A stretch of 64,000 nucleotides of DNA, from the NCBI GenBank assembly GCA_021817605.1, contig JAKAUN010000012.1, forward strand, positions 94,985 to 158,984. Direction: 5' to 3'. Position 1 is the stretch's first letter. Each line of letters begins with the position of its first letter. Of this stretch, positions 34,647 through 43,296 are shown piece by piece. Position numbers and translations under genes: made by a program. The notes beneath the pieces are model-generated. The model did no database searches. It had not been told where the DNA came from and worked only from the letters and a program-made list of their open reading frames with translations. This DNA comes from Thermoplasmata archaeon. Lineage in GTDB: Archaea > Thermoplasmatota > Thermoplasmata > Lutacidiplasmatales > UBA184.

Positions 34647-35749
34647 CCTTGAGCCTCTCGAACGAACTGCCGGAGGATCGTCCTGGCCTCGGAGACTACC
34701 TCTGGGGACGGAGCGGCTGAACTGCCGTCGTTCTTGCTTTCAAGGACGGCGTCCGCTTCGGCAATCAGGCCCAACGGCAGAGAGGTCTCCAGAACGGTTG
34801 GCGCCTGCAGACTCTCCTCGGGCCAGTCGAGGAAGAACGTGGTTTGTTCGAGCTCGAGGCGGAGGCCCGCCAAGGTCTCTTGGACATCTCGGGCGGCGGT
34901 GTTGAGCCGCGGGTGCAGCCGGAGGACCAGCGATGAAGATGGGCCGAGCGACTTGAGTCGGCGCTCCAGCGCGCCGACGTCGCTTTGGTCCGATACTTGC
35001 GGATCCTCCGCATGCCACTGAAGGATCCCTACACGTTCGGGCCGGACTGAGGGAGTTGCACTGGCCTCGGAGACTTCCGCGATCAGGACATTGCCTGGGT
35101 CGTGCTCGTCGAAAGCCGTCGGCTCCGGCGTTCCAGGGTAGAAGCAACGTCCCTGAATCCGCAGGCCGTGCCAATCACCCAACGCGAGGTAGTCCAGCCC
35201 TGAGAGCTCCGGGCGGTTCGCCGGGATTGGAAAGTTTACAGAGGTCCCTAGGACATCTAGGCCGCCGTGTGCAACGCCGATGCGGATGCGATTGTCATTT
35301 GGCACACGTGGTGGAATCCAGGCCGTGGGGTCTCGTGCGGTTCGTTTCTGGCGGAGCGGACACGGGTAGAGCGCGACTTCCTCGTTGACGCAGACCTCGT
35401 TCGGCCCGTCGAGGAGGCAGACGTTCGCGCCGATGCGGGTTCGCCACGAGGCGCGGGCCCAGATGGAACCTGGTCCCATGGGATCGTGATTCCCCGGGAG
35501 AACATAGACTGGGATGGGGTCGATTCCATTCAAGACGTCAGTCACGCGGCGGACGACAGCGTCGTCGGCATCCTGATCGTCAAACACGTCACCTGCCAAT
35601 ACGATGAAGTCGACACGTTGGCGGCGGGCGAGTTCCGAGATTTTCGAGATGGTATCGTAGCGGGTTTCGCGTACGGCTCGTGCTTTCGGCCCCATTTGGG
35701 CCGCCTTCATCCCCATCTGCCAGTCGGACGTGTGCAGAAATCGGACCAT
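34643..35749 (-). CDS. Mre11/SbcD-like nuclease
   Basis: Metallophosphoesterase of 368 residues. Motifs: LHTSDWQMG (Asp9; Gln11 in place of the usual His), LAGDVFDD (Asp54), VLPGNHDPMG (Asn87, His88), VAHGGLD and LALGDWHGL. The DWQ variant occurs in other SbcD-like proteins. A C-terminal capping domain of about 130 residues follows. Directly upstream of, and coupled to, the Rad50-like ATPase gene. Confidence 0.9.
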   Translation of the reverse strand: MVRFLHTSDWQMGMKAAQMGPKARAVRETRYDTISKISELARRQRVDFIVLAGDVFDDQDADDAVVRRVTDVLNGIDPIPVYVLPGNHDPMGPGSIWARASWRTRIGANVCLLDGPNEVCVNEEVALYPCPLRQKRTARDPTAWIPPRVPNDNRIRIGVAHGGLDVLGTSVNFPIPANRPELSGLDYLALGDWHGLRIQGRCFYPGTPEPTAFDEHDPGNVLIAEVSEASATPSVRPERVGILQWHAEDPQVSDQSDVGALERRLKSLGPSSSLVLRLHPRLNTAARDVQETLAGLRLELEQTTFFLDWPEESLQAPTVLETSLPLGLIAEADAVLESKNDGSSAAPSPEVVSEARTILRQFVREAQG

Positions 35750-36202
35750 TGTTTTCCCCGGTTTCTCTGATAGGGCGAGGGAGGGGAGACGGCCTCTTCT
35801 TCCTTTGCACCTGGGGAAGTTGGGTCAAAAGCGACTCATGTCCGTTCTCGAACCACGGCTGGCGCGCTCGAGCTAATTTACGTCGACCAGAGCTGGATCA
35901 CAAGCATCCAGGTCTGAGACCGAATGTAGGAGATCGTACCCGCCCCTAGGGATCGTCTCCTGACGAGAAACGACCCCTCCTCCTGTGCGGCAACTCCTCA
36001 TTTCGACAACGGAACACGGGGGGTGGGGAGAGGCCCGGCTCTTCTCTCGCGGCCGTACGATGGTGGAGGGACTCTGTTGCCTGGGTAGCCCTTCGCGAGT
36101 CCGATGTCGTCGCCTCGGTGGACGGACGCAACTGAGACCCAGTTCGTCACGACCGACGGCAGGGTGTGTCCCACAGATATACCCCTCTTCTTTGGTAGGA
36201 GC
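35750..36202. other. Intergenic region without recognised gene
   Basis: About 450 bp between the divergent Mre11-like gene and the DoxX-like gene. Open frames here lack protein-like features. It should contain both promoters. AGATATACC at about 36174-36182 is a good TATA candidate for the rightward gene. Confidence 0.6.
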
Positions 36203-36793
36203 ATGGCCGAGAATCGGATGGTCGATGCTCCCGCGTCCACTCCCGCGCGACCACCGGTACGGGGTTGGTACCGCCACCTGCGGGATCTGTGGCGATCGGA
36301 CCCGAAGGGAATGTCCATCGACCTGCTCCGAGTGGGAATCGGTCTCGTCTGGGTCCTCAACCTCATCTTCATCGTGGACCCGGGCAACGGATTCTTCTCC
36401 AGCTTCCAGGACGTCGCGCTCAGTTTCGCTCCCACGAGTCTAGGAGGGCCGGGCGTGGCAGACTTCGTCGCGGCGCACGCAGCGGCGTTCGCGTGGATCA
36501 CCGCGGGACTCACCGCCTACTTGGCGATCGCTCTCGTCTTGGGCGTAACGACTCGGTTCGCCTGCATCGTCGGGGGTGTGTCGTCCGTCCTCTTTCTTCT
36601 GACGCAATGGGCGAGCACTTTTGCGATACCTGGGGGGACCGACGTTGGCCCTCACCCCCTCTACGTGCTGATCTACCTCATTCTTTTCGCGGGCGGCGCG
36701 GGGAAGTATGTGGCGGTCGACCACTGGATCTGGCGGACAGGCCATGCACGGCTTCCTCGACTCTCCCGATGGCTGGCCGCTCCCCGTCAATAG
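36203..36793 (+). CDS. DoxX/DoxD-like membrane protein
   Basis: A 196-residue protein with four predicted membrane helices (ALLRVGIGLVWVLNLIFIV-type first helix, AAAFAWITAGLTAYLAIALV, VGGVSSVLFLLTQWA, YVLIYLILFAGGAGKYVAV). The GTDVGPHPLYVLIYLILF segment before the last helix matches archaeal DoxX-like proteins. ATG36203 is chosen over ATG36104 because AGATATACC lies about 26 bp upstream, fitting a leaderless mRNA. It converges on a damaged paralogue. Function unknown; DoxX relatives act with quinones or oxidative stress proteins. Confidence 0.65.
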   Translation: MAENRMVDAPASTPARPPVRGWYRHLRDLWRSDPKGMSIDLLRVGIGLVWVLNLIFIVDPGNGFFSSFQDVALSFAPTSLGGPGVADFVAAHAAAFAWITAGLTAYLAIALVLGVTTRFACIVGGVSSVLFLLTQWASTFAIPGGTDVGPHPLYVLIYLILFAGGAGKYVAVDHWIWRTGHARLPRLSRWLAAPRQ

Positions 36794-37235
36794 CGGCCAG
36801 CGGAAACCGGTCGGCGTTCGCGGGAGGCCTCCACCGGGAGCCCGCGAAACGACTCGCCACCGATCAGCCGCCACCTCGGCAATCGGCGCTCGAGGACGGC
36901 ATCGCCAGCCGGGCCGGATACCGAATCCATCTGGAGAAGAAGCAGGAAGAGCACGGCGTAGAGCAGGCCGGCCCCGACGTCGGTGTTGGGGCGGCGTAGG
37001 GACCGCCGAACCCATTCGAGATCGGTCAAAGCATGAGCCCGAAGAGGAATCCCACGACGTACGCCAGTCTGCGGACGACTCCGAGGATCAGGCAGGTGGC
37101 GAGGCACGCCGTCAGGATCCCAGTGCCATACCACCAGAATCCGGGGTCGCTCGCGATGACGCTGGCCCAATACGAGAACCACCCGGAGAGTGCAGGCTGT
37201 TCCTGACCGGCTCCGATCACGAGCAGGTAAGCCAC
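36787..37235 (-). pseudogene. Frameshifted DoxX-like membrane protein remnant
   Basis: Two adjacent minus-strand frames together read like the neighbouring DoxX-like protein. The first frame (from GTG37235) has GWFSYWASVIASDPGFWWYG and two helices and stops after GFLFGLML. The second frame continues with ALTDLEWVRR and NTDVGAGLLYAVLFLLLLQ. A one-base shift near 37026-37035 separates them, and the N-terminal helix is missing. Probable decayed paralogue, or a sequencing error. Confidence 0.6.
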
Positions 37236-37354
37236 CTATGGGGGGGCTCCGGGCAGGAACTGGACAGTTCGGTCACGGCCCGGAGGGTTCCGCCAAGGGC
37301 TGTCCTGAGGATCGAGCGGGGGACTTTGGTCCCACGGTCTTCGATCGCGTGGAC

Positions 37355-37810
37355 CTACCCCTTCCGCCTCCTCTTGGGGTTGCGTGCGAGATGCGCCCGT
37401 ACGCGTTCCCCTTCCACCTTGGTGTAGGCGCGGACTGCGTGGGTGCCTGGCTTCTGCCTGACGAGATCTCCCTCGTCCCCGTCCGCTTCGCCGGCTTCTT
37501 GGTCCTCCTCCCAAGCGGCTACCACCTCGTCCACGGGGGTCTTCCCGGGCTTCCAGCCGTAGGGTGAGGCCGACCCGGCGTAGTCGACGAACTTGTCGAA
37601 CTCGGCCAAGTTCTGCCGGAGAGACCGCCGGTCTCCCGCCTCTATCGACGCCGCCATGCGGTCCGCAGCCGAGGCGGCATCCGACAGCGAGGCCAGCTCG
37701 TGGGGCAGGTAGCCGTAGCCCTGAACCTGCCGCTTCCTCTCCCTGAGTAGCGACGCCTCGTTTCGGAGACGGAGAACCGCCCATGCACTGGGTCCCGTCG
37801 GCGTTTTCAC
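37355..37810 (-). CDS. Uncharacterised protein with RVRAHLARNP C-terminal motif
   Basis: A 151-residue protein of unknown role. Helical N-terminal half (WAVLRLRNEASLLRERKRQV), acidic linker (WEEDQEAGEADGDEGD), and a basic C-terminus RAYTKVEGERVRAHLARNPK. The same C-terminal motif ends the next protein upstream. Y-x-[KR]-x-x-G-x-x-V-x-x-H-x-x tails are seen in proteins of mobile elements. GTG37810 overlaps the preceding stop (GTGA). Last gene of the minus-strand surface operon. Confidence 0.6.
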   Translation of the reverse strand: MKTPTGPSAWAVLRLRNEASLLRERKRQVQGYGYLPHELASLSDAASAADRMAASIEAGDRRSLRQNLAEFDKFVDYAGSASPYGWKPGKTPVDEVVAAWEEDQEAGEADGDEGDLVRQKPGTHAVRAYTKVEGERVRAHLARNPKRRRKG

Positions 37811-38172
37811 CGTCGCCTCCTCGGATTCCTCGCGAGGTGGGCCCGGACGCGTTCCCCGTCATCCTTTCGGTACGCCTCGACCCGGTGGAACTCCCCGCGT
37901 TCCCTCCGCCGGTCCTCGTCCTCCCTCGTGTCCTTCTCCCACCGCTCGGTCCACTCGACATCCTCGCGCGCGACGCGGTGCAGGTGCTCGTTGTCCCGTC
38001 GGTTCGCCACGTTCGCGAGGAAGTTCAGCCGGCGGACGGCCGTTGCGTAGCCGTCGGCGCGCACGGTCCGTTCGATCGCCCGGTGCCGTTCCTCGGGAGG
38101 GCAACTCGCACACCAGCCGTGGAGTCCGCCCTCCTCCAGATGCCCCACGTGTTTCGACCACTGCTGCTCCAT
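37807..38172 (-). CDS. Uncharacterised charged protein with shared C-terminal motif
   Basis: A 121-residue, highly charged protein with a CASCPPEE Cys pair near 21-24 and helical middle (DVEWTERWEKDTREDEDRRR). Its end, VEAYRKDDGERVRAHLARNP, is nearly the same as in the following gene, which suggests a shared binding or packaging tag. ATG38172 has GGAGGT seven bases upstream. No family recognised. Confidence 0.62.
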   Translation of the reverse strand: MEQQWSKHVGHLEEGGLHGWCASCPPEERHRAIERTVRADGYATAVRRLNFLANVANRRDNEHLHRVAREDVEWTERWEKDTREDEDRRRERGEFHRVEAYRKDDGERVRAHLARNPRRRR

Positions 38173-38190
38173 CGCTTTACCTCCGGACCG

Positions 38191-38856
38191 TCATGTGATT
38201 CCCGCCACCCGCAGCGCCCCCGTCCACGGGTTCATCTGCCAGCGGTCGTCGAGCGTGTCCCGGACCTCGCGGTCGCGTCGTAGACGAACGAGGATCCCGA
38301 CCACCACGACCGTTGCGACCCCGATGATGAGGAATCCAACGGCGGGGTCGACCAGCGTCTCCACGAGCGCTGCGGTGTTCCAGAGCATGTGCAGCGCAAG
38401 CCCGGAGGGGAGCCCCCAGCTCCGCCCGTGCCAGGTGAGGGTGGTCATGGTGGTGCTCGTGACGTGTAGGAGCGGGTCGGTCAGCGCCCGCACCGCGACG
38501 AACGTAGCCAGGAGGGCGGCCGGCTCGTTCCAGGAGGCGAGGAAGTAGAGCGCGTTCTCCGTGGCGGCGAAGCCGATGCCGGCCCCGGCAGCCGAGGCGA
38601 AATTGGCGCCTGTCGTCCCGGAAACGAGGAACTTCAGGAGTTCCTCAACCGGAGGCGCGACGAGCATCAGGACGACGGCCGAGGCGTACAGTGGACTGAG
38701 GGCGCCCTGAACGAGAACCTCGACCAGGAGCGCCCCAACGGCGACGAGGGTGGCCCCGGCTGCGAGGCTGAGCAGACGGGGCCGGAGGAAGGCGACGAAG
38801 GGGGTCGCGAGGACGAAGGAGGCCAGAAAGGCCTCGCCGGCCGCGGCGGGGTCCAT
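38191..38856 (-). CDS. PrsW-like intramembrane protease
   Basis: A 221-residue membrane protein with about seven helices and the PrsW/CPBP-type catalytic pattern: PPVEELLKF (Glu-Glu), GIGFAATENALYF, a His in LLHVTSTTM, and ALHMLWNTAA. Such proteases cleave membrane proteins to trigger signalling or maturation. ATG38856 follows AAGGAGGTG at ideal spacing; GTG38886 upstream is less likely. In this operon it could process the large surface proteins, which is inference. Confidence 0.85.
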   Translation of the reverse strand: MDPAAAGEAFLASFVLATPFVAFLRPRLLSLAAGATLVAVGALLVEVLVQGALSPLYASAVVLMLVAPPVEELLKFLVSGTTGANFASAAGAGIGFAATENALYFLASWNEPAALLATFVAVRALTDPLLHVTSTTMTTLTWHGRSWGLPSGLALHMLWNTAALVETLVDPAVGFLIIGVATVVVVGILVRLRRDREVRDTLDDRWQMNPWTGALRVAGIT

Positions 38857-38952
38857 CAGACCCACCTCCTTCCTCGAACTACCCACTGGTGATCGTGAGG
38901 AGTATTCTCTCTCCCCACGCGCGCGCGTGAGAGCTCGCGCGGCAGCATGGGC

Positions 38953-40071
38953 TTACCCCGTACCTCCTACCTGTGGCGTCGGGTGTGTGCGCCGCCTCGC
39001 GGCGTCGGCCCTCAGGCGTGCGAGGAGGGGGCCACCGATGTTCGTCTGGTACCGTTCCCGGATCTCTGCGTTGGTCGTTTGCGGGCGGTCCATGAACGCA
39101 CGGACGATCTCCTCGTTCCGCCACTCGAAGGCGTCATCCCTCCGGGCAACGGCCGCGTTACGGTTCGCCACGGAGGCTTCGTGGGCCCTGCGCGCTTCGG
39201 CGAAGGCCATCTCCGCCTCCACTCGGCGCCGTTCGGCGAGGTCGTCCAGATACGCGAGCGTCTGCCGGGCCACCTCCTCGCGGCCCCCGTCGAGGTGCCG
39301 CTCCAGGTCGGCCATGTCCACGTCGAGGTCGAACCCCCGAAGCCCGAGTGTGAGGTACGGGAGCACGCTCTCCCGCACCCCCCACCACGCCGAGGTGTCC
39401 TCGACCCGTGCGAGCAGGTGTTCCCCGCCCAGCACCACGACGCGGAAGTAGCTCCCCCGGAGGTCGCCGACCCGGCGCAGGGGGAGCGGCACATGCTCGT
39501 AGACGTGGTAGGCAAGGAGCGGACCGCGGACCCGGAAGTGCCGCTCCACGTAGAGGAACTTGGTCCAGGATTCGCTCCGGTCGGAAGCCCATTCGTGGCT
39601 CGTCGACGCCTGGTCCATCTCGTCGACGGCGACAGCGGGGATGCGCCCGGCGAGGATCGTGCTCGCGATGCCGCGAAGCAACTGGGAGAGGCTCTTGACC
39701 GGGTGAAGGCGAGGCGGGGCGGGGACTGCCCCGGCCAGCTGTCCATCCCAGGGGAACGGGATGTTCGTGTAGACGTCCCACCCCGGCCGGTGTTCGATGG
39801 CCTTCTGAATCAGGTAGGCCAGCGTGTTCGTCTTTCCGGCCCCTTGCCGGGCCACGAAGATGCTTGCCTGTCCGGTGTGGAAGCAGAGGTCCCCCGGCCA
39901 CTTGCGGATCAGCGCCTCTTCTTCGCAGGTGGCCCGGTCGTGCTTCTCGGGTAGGGCGGACAACCACGATCGGTAACGCCGCGCCCTGCGCCCTGCGCCC
40001 TCGGGGCTCACTCCCCGATCGACCCGGTCCTCGAGAATCTCCCGGGCGAGGGGCTCCGTCCAGTCCGGCAT
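38953..40071 (-). CDS. P-loop ATPase, packaging/transfer or Zot-like
   Basis: A 372-residue ATPase. Walker A ARQGAGKT at 74-81 and Walker B IPAVAVDEMD with Asp150-Glu151. Between them lies DVYTNIPFPW, a feature seen in Zot-like and virus morphogenesis ATPases. The C-terminal 120 residues are a long charged helix (ERRRVEAEMAFAEARRAHEA). ATG40071 overlaps the previous stop (TGATG); upstream frame is shadow. It is the only energy-coupling gene in an operon of membrane and surface proteins, as expected for DNA packaging, extrusion or pilus assembly. Confidence 0.75.
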   Translation of the reverse strand: MPDWTEPLAREILEDRVDRGVSPEGAGRRARRYRSWLSALPEKHDRATCEEEALIRKWPGDLCFHTGQASIFVARQGAGKTNTLAYLIQKAIEHRPGWDVYTNIPFPWDGQLAGAVPAPPRLHPVKSLSQLLRGIASTILAGRIPAVAVDEMDQASTSHEWASDRSESWTKFLYVERHFRVRGPLLAYHVYEHVPLPLRRVGDLRGSYFRVVVLGGEHLLARVEDTSAWWGVRESVLPYLTLGLRGFDLDVDMADLERHLDGGREEVARQTLAYLDDLAERRRVEAEMAFAEARRAHEASVANRNAAVARRDDAFEWRNEEIVRAFMDRPQTTNAEIRERYQTNIGGPLLARLRADAARRRTHPTPQVGGTG

Positions 40072-40493
40072 CACTCCCCCTCCCGTTCCCGGTCCGCGAG
40101 GTAGTAGCGGGGGGCCGTCTTCTCGGCCTCCCGGAGCCCGAGGAGCCCACTGTCGTGGAGGTAGTCGACGATCGCTTCCTCCCGCTCCTCCGCCTCCAGC
40201 GACGAAAGGTCCCAGCGCCGCGCCCGGGGTTCCCCGTACTTGGTGTCCAGCTCCGCCCACCGGTGCATCAGCTGACGGGCGGTGGGATCGTTCTCCGACT
40301 CCCGAAGCGTCGCCCGGGCTGCCGCGCGTGCGCGAAGCCAGACTTGGCTCAGGACCGGGTACGGGTGCTCGTCATCGTAGGTACTCCAGTTCAGGATCGC
40401 CTCGTCCTGCATCCGTTGGATGTCGTCGGTCAGGATCTTCCCGCTCGGGAGCGCCCTGAACCGCTCCTCGGAATCGGGCCCGGTCGCCGGCAT
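40071..40493 (-). CDS. Uncharacterised 140-residue protein
   Basis: Soluble, charged, mainly helical protein (SQVWLRARAAARATLRESEN; LSSLEAEEREEAIVDYLHDS). The C-terminus GLLGLREAEKTAPRYYLADR could form a small winged-helix-like fold. Coupled to the ATPase gene by a one-base overlap and to the previous gene. No family recognised. Confidence 0.65.
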   Translation of the reverse strand: MPATGPDSEERFRALPSGKILTDDIQRMQDEAILNWSTYDDEHPYPVLSQVWLRARAAARATLRESENDPTARQLMHRWAELDTKYGEPRARRWDLSSLEAEEREEAIVDYLHDSGLLGLREAEKTAPRYYLADREREGE

Positions 40494-41245
40494 CAGTCCT
40501 CCTCCAGCTCCCGTTCGAAACGGGAAGCGAGACCGACGAGCGGGCGTGGGCTCTTTCGGAACTCCTCGCCCGCCACATTGGCCACCGAGAGCGCCTGGAG
40601 GTCGAGGAACGCGTTGACGCGGGCCCAGAGTCCGGGGTAGACTCGGGGGACGAGGTGGTCCCGGAGCCCTTCGAGACGCAGCTGGATCGTCTCCCTACGG
40701 CGCTGGGCAGCGCGGAACGCCGTCAGATTCTCTCTTGCCTCCGCCAGCCCTTGGACGAGCTCCGCGGGAGGGACGGTAGGAGTACGAGCGGGGTCACTGG
40801 CCCGCTCCCGTCGGACCTTCTCCGCGATCTCCCGGAGACGGGCGTCGAGTCGGGCATGCCGGTCGCGAATGGCACGGAGTTCGGCTTCGGCCGATTCCAG
40901 CTTCGCCTCTGCCTCGAGAACCTGCTGTCGAACGAGCCAGCGACGGCTCTGCTCGAGTCGGAGGTACCGAAGGCACCATTCCCAGTCCTGGTAGGTCCTC
41001 GTGCCTTCCGGGGGAACGAGGAACAGGACGTTGGGGGGCCTCGACTCGGCCCGGACGGCACGCACGCCCCGCGTGGTCGCAGTCAGGATGGCCCGAGCCG
41101 GGTCGAAGCCGAGCCAACCGGTGATCTCCAACAGATCCGATTGGATGGCGACCGCGTGATGCCGCCAGAAGGAGAGCCGTTCCTTCTCCCCCAGGTCGAC
41201 CAGTGGACCCGGTCGCACCGAGGATGAGAGGTAGTCCCGGACCAT
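40493..41245 (-). CDS. Uncharacterised coiled-coil protein
   Basis: A 250-residue protein with a globular N-terminal half (GWLGFDPARAILTATTRGVR, NVLFLVPPEGTRTYQDWEWC) and a coiled coil at about 110-200 (EAEAKLESAEAELRAIRDRH). ATG41245 follows the stop region of the next gene closely; the longer frame is shadow. Possibly a peripheral component of the surface apparatus. No family recognised. Confidence 0.65.
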   Translation of the reverse strand: MVRDYLSSSVRPGPLVDLGEKERLSFWRHHAVAIQSDLLEITGWLGFDPARAILTATTRGVRAVRAESRPPNVLFLVPPEGTRTYQDWEWCLRYLRLEQSRRWLVRQQVLEAEAKLESAEAELRAIRDRHARLDARLREIAEKVRRERASDPARTPTVPPAELVQGLAEARENLTAFRAAQRRRETIQLRLEGLRDHLVPRVYPGLWARVNAFLDLQALSVANVAGEEFRKSPRPLVGLASRFERELEED

Positions 41246-41246
41246 C

Positions 41247-41537
41247 TCATCCCTCCCCGGCCCGCATCGACCGGACGCGGTGGCGGCGCCAGAGTCGGGC
41301 GACCCACCAGATGATGGCGAGGAAGATTGGAACCATCCCGAGCAGCTCAAGCGTCCCGTCCCCGTCGAAGTAGGCGGCGGTGAGGACGCCGAGGCTGAAC
41401 GTCAGGACGACGGTGTAGCCCCACTCGCGGGGGCTCAATTCGAAGACCCAGTTCTTCAACGCCGCGGCGACGGCGAAGAGCAGGCCGACGGCGGCGACGA
41501 AGGCGACGAGCAGCAGGAGAACGGTGCCCGGCGCCAT
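41247..41537 (-). CDS. Small membrane protein, three helices
   Basis: A 96-residue protein with helices around 3-25 (VLLLLVAFVAAVGLLFAVAA), 38-56 (WGYTVVLTFSLGVLTAAYF) and 62-80 (LLGMVPIFLAIIWWVARLW), then a basic tail. Start overlaps the preceding stop by one base. Likely part of a membrane complex with its operon neighbours; family unknown. Confidence 0.68.
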   Translation of the reverse strand: MAPGTVLLLLVAFVAAVGLLFAVAAALKNWVFELSPREWGYTVVLTFSLGVLTAAYFDGDGTLELLGMVPIFLAIIWWVARLWRRHRVRSMRAGEG

Positions 41538-42238
41538 CAGGCCGCCTCCCGCCGGGACCCCGAAGGTCGGCCCAGGAGCTTTGCCCGAGCCAGCTTGTGG
41601 CCCTCCCAGAGGTAGAGGAGGATCGCGACCAGGGTCGTAGCCGCGTAGGCTGCCCTACCGGCGGTGGAATCGCCGAACCACGCGAGGTCGTCGACGATCC
41701 CGTGCAGGGAGGAGAAGGATGGGTCGGGCGGTGGCGTAGGGATGCCGAAAACGGTGCTCCACCAGGCCCCCACGACGACGGAGGAGCTCAGGGTCGAGCC
41801 ATCGATCAGCCCGGAGGCGCCGAGGACCGAGTCGTTCACGACGATGGAGGAGTTGAGGACCAGGACGGATTGCCCGGCCTCCAGCAGAGCCACCTCGCCA
41901 CCGGTGAGCACAAGCTCAAGGTCGAACCGGCCCGCGCCCCACGCCGGGACCGACCAGTTGGTGAAGGAAGCCGGGGTGGCGTCGAGAATTCCCACCTGGA
42001 GGTCCTGCCACGCCTGCTTCGTCTCGGACCGGTTGGCCGGTCCACCCGCCGGCTCTCCAAGGACGAAGATCGGGATGTCGAAGGTCGTCCCCGTCTCCGT
42101 GGGAGTGCCGGGGTCCAGCCTGAAGTACTGCACGGCCGGGGCGCCCCAAGGCGTGGCTTGGCCCAGACCCGGAAGGGCTACCAGCGCGCCCGCGAGGGTG
42201 AGGGGAACCACGAGGAGCAGGGATGGGAAGCGGGCCAT
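41537..42238 (-). CDS. Exported membrane-anchored protein
   Basis: A 233-residue protein with an N-terminal signal peptide (RFPSLLLVVPLTLAGALVAL), a beta-rich Ser/Thr/Val extracellular domain containing several N-glycosylation sequons (NRSE, NWSV, NSS, NDS), and a C-terminal membrane helix AAYAATTLVAILLYLWEG with basic end. ATG42238 is chosen because it begins the signal peptide. It resembles a minor surface or virion protein; no family recognised. Confidence 0.7.
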   Translation of the reverse strand: MARFPSLLLVVPLTLAGALVALPGLGQATPWGAPAVQYFRLDPGTPTETGTTFDIPIFVLGEPAGGPANRSETKQAWQDLQVGILDATPASFTNWSVPAWGAGRFDLELVLTGGEVALLEAGQSVLVLNSSIVVNDSVLGASGLIDGSTLSSSVVVGAWWSTVFGIPTPPPDPSFSSLHGIVDDLAWFGDSTAGRAAYAATTLVAILLYLWEGHKLARAKLLGRPSGSRREAA

Positions 42239-42240
42239 CG

Positions 42241-43296
42241 TCAGCCCCCCAACGACATCACAGCCCAGACGGCCACTCCGACTACGACCGCGACGATCGC
42301 CAGCAGCACCCAGAAACTCCCGGGATCGTTGTGGATCGAGGAGGGCCGGTCCTGTCCCAGCGCCCGGAGGTCCGTGCCCTGGCTCCACGCTTCGGCGCCG
42401 AGCACCTTCGCCGCGTCGAGCTCGGTCCTCAACGAGCGGGCCTGCTCCTGCAGGTTAGCGATGGCATCCGACTCGAATCGCGCGATCTGCTCGGTGAGAC
42501 CGCGGAGAGAGGATGCGTCGAGTCGCAGCAGGCGCGCCAGATAGGCCGAGGATGGGGTCTTCTCGCTGTTGACGAGGTAGACCGCCTCCGTGTGGGCATC
42601 CTGGAGCCCCTCGACCAGCGGCTGGACCTCGATGTCGAGAACGAGGGTCCGACGCGCCATCAGCACGTACGTGACGAGGATCGCCGAGGGGAGGGCGACG
42701 AGTTCCCCGAAGGCGAGGGAGAGGGACTGGAGCTGCTGCTGGGCTGCCACCGTGCCGAGTGCGAGGGCAGGTCCGGAGGTCAGGAGGGTGGCCATCGCGA
42801 AGAGGAAGATCGCGTCGACGATCCCCATCGCCGCCATCGTCGCCCACTGGAGACGGCGGGCGCCCTTCTCGGTCCGCGTGTACGGAACCATCGGGGCCTC
42901 GTGGATGAGGTCCTGGTCGACGGTGACGATGAGACGCTCCTCCTCCTTGGGAGCGCGAGCGAGACCGTAGAGGCGGAGCAGGTGCGGCTCGCGCGCATGG
43001 GGAAGGGCCGCCTCGACACGGCGGACCTCGGCCAGTGGAACGGAGAGCGCGTGGGCCACCCCTTCGATTGGAACCTTCCGGCGGAGCTGGTCGATGACAG
43101 GGGCGTTCCTCGGGTCGGCGAGGACGGGGCTGAGCTCTTCCTCCCGGACGGGGCGGGTCTCCTGGACCCAGAGCGGACCATGGTACCACCAGCGGTCGGA
43201 TCCGCTGGAGTAGTGGATCTCCGCGGGAACCTCGTGGAATCGACCGAGCCGGACCGACTTGCGGTCCGGAGTATCCCCCTTGTCGAAGAAGTTCAT
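42241..43296 (-). CDS. Multi-pass membrane protein with helical ectodomain or endodomain
   Basis: A 351-residue protein: soluble N-terminal 135 residues, two membrane helices near 152-175 and 195-215 (LVALPSAILVTYVLMARR), a long helical stretch about 230-310 (RLLRLDASSLRGLTEQIARF), and a C-terminal membrane helix FWVLLAIVAVVVGVAVWAVM. Its start overlaps the previous stop by four bases. Probably a scaffold of the membrane complex. No family recognised. Confidence 0.68.
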   Translation of the reverse strand: MNFFDKGDTPDRKSVRLGRFHEVPAEIHYSSGSDRWWYHGPLWVQETRPVREEELSPVLADPRNAPVIDQLRRKVPIEGVAHALSVPLAEVRRVEAALPHAREPHLLRLYGLARAPKEEERLIVTVDQDLIHEAPMVPYTRTEKGARRLQWATMAAMGIVDAIFLFAMATLLTSGPALALGTVAAQQQLQSLSLAFGELVALPSAILVTYVLMARRTLVLDIEVQPLVEGLQDAHTEAVYLVNSEKTPSSAYLARLLRLDASSLRGLTEQIARFESDAIANLQEQARSLRTELDAAKVLGAEAWSQGTDLRALGQDRPSSIHNDPGSFWVLLAIVAVVVGVAVWAVMSLGG

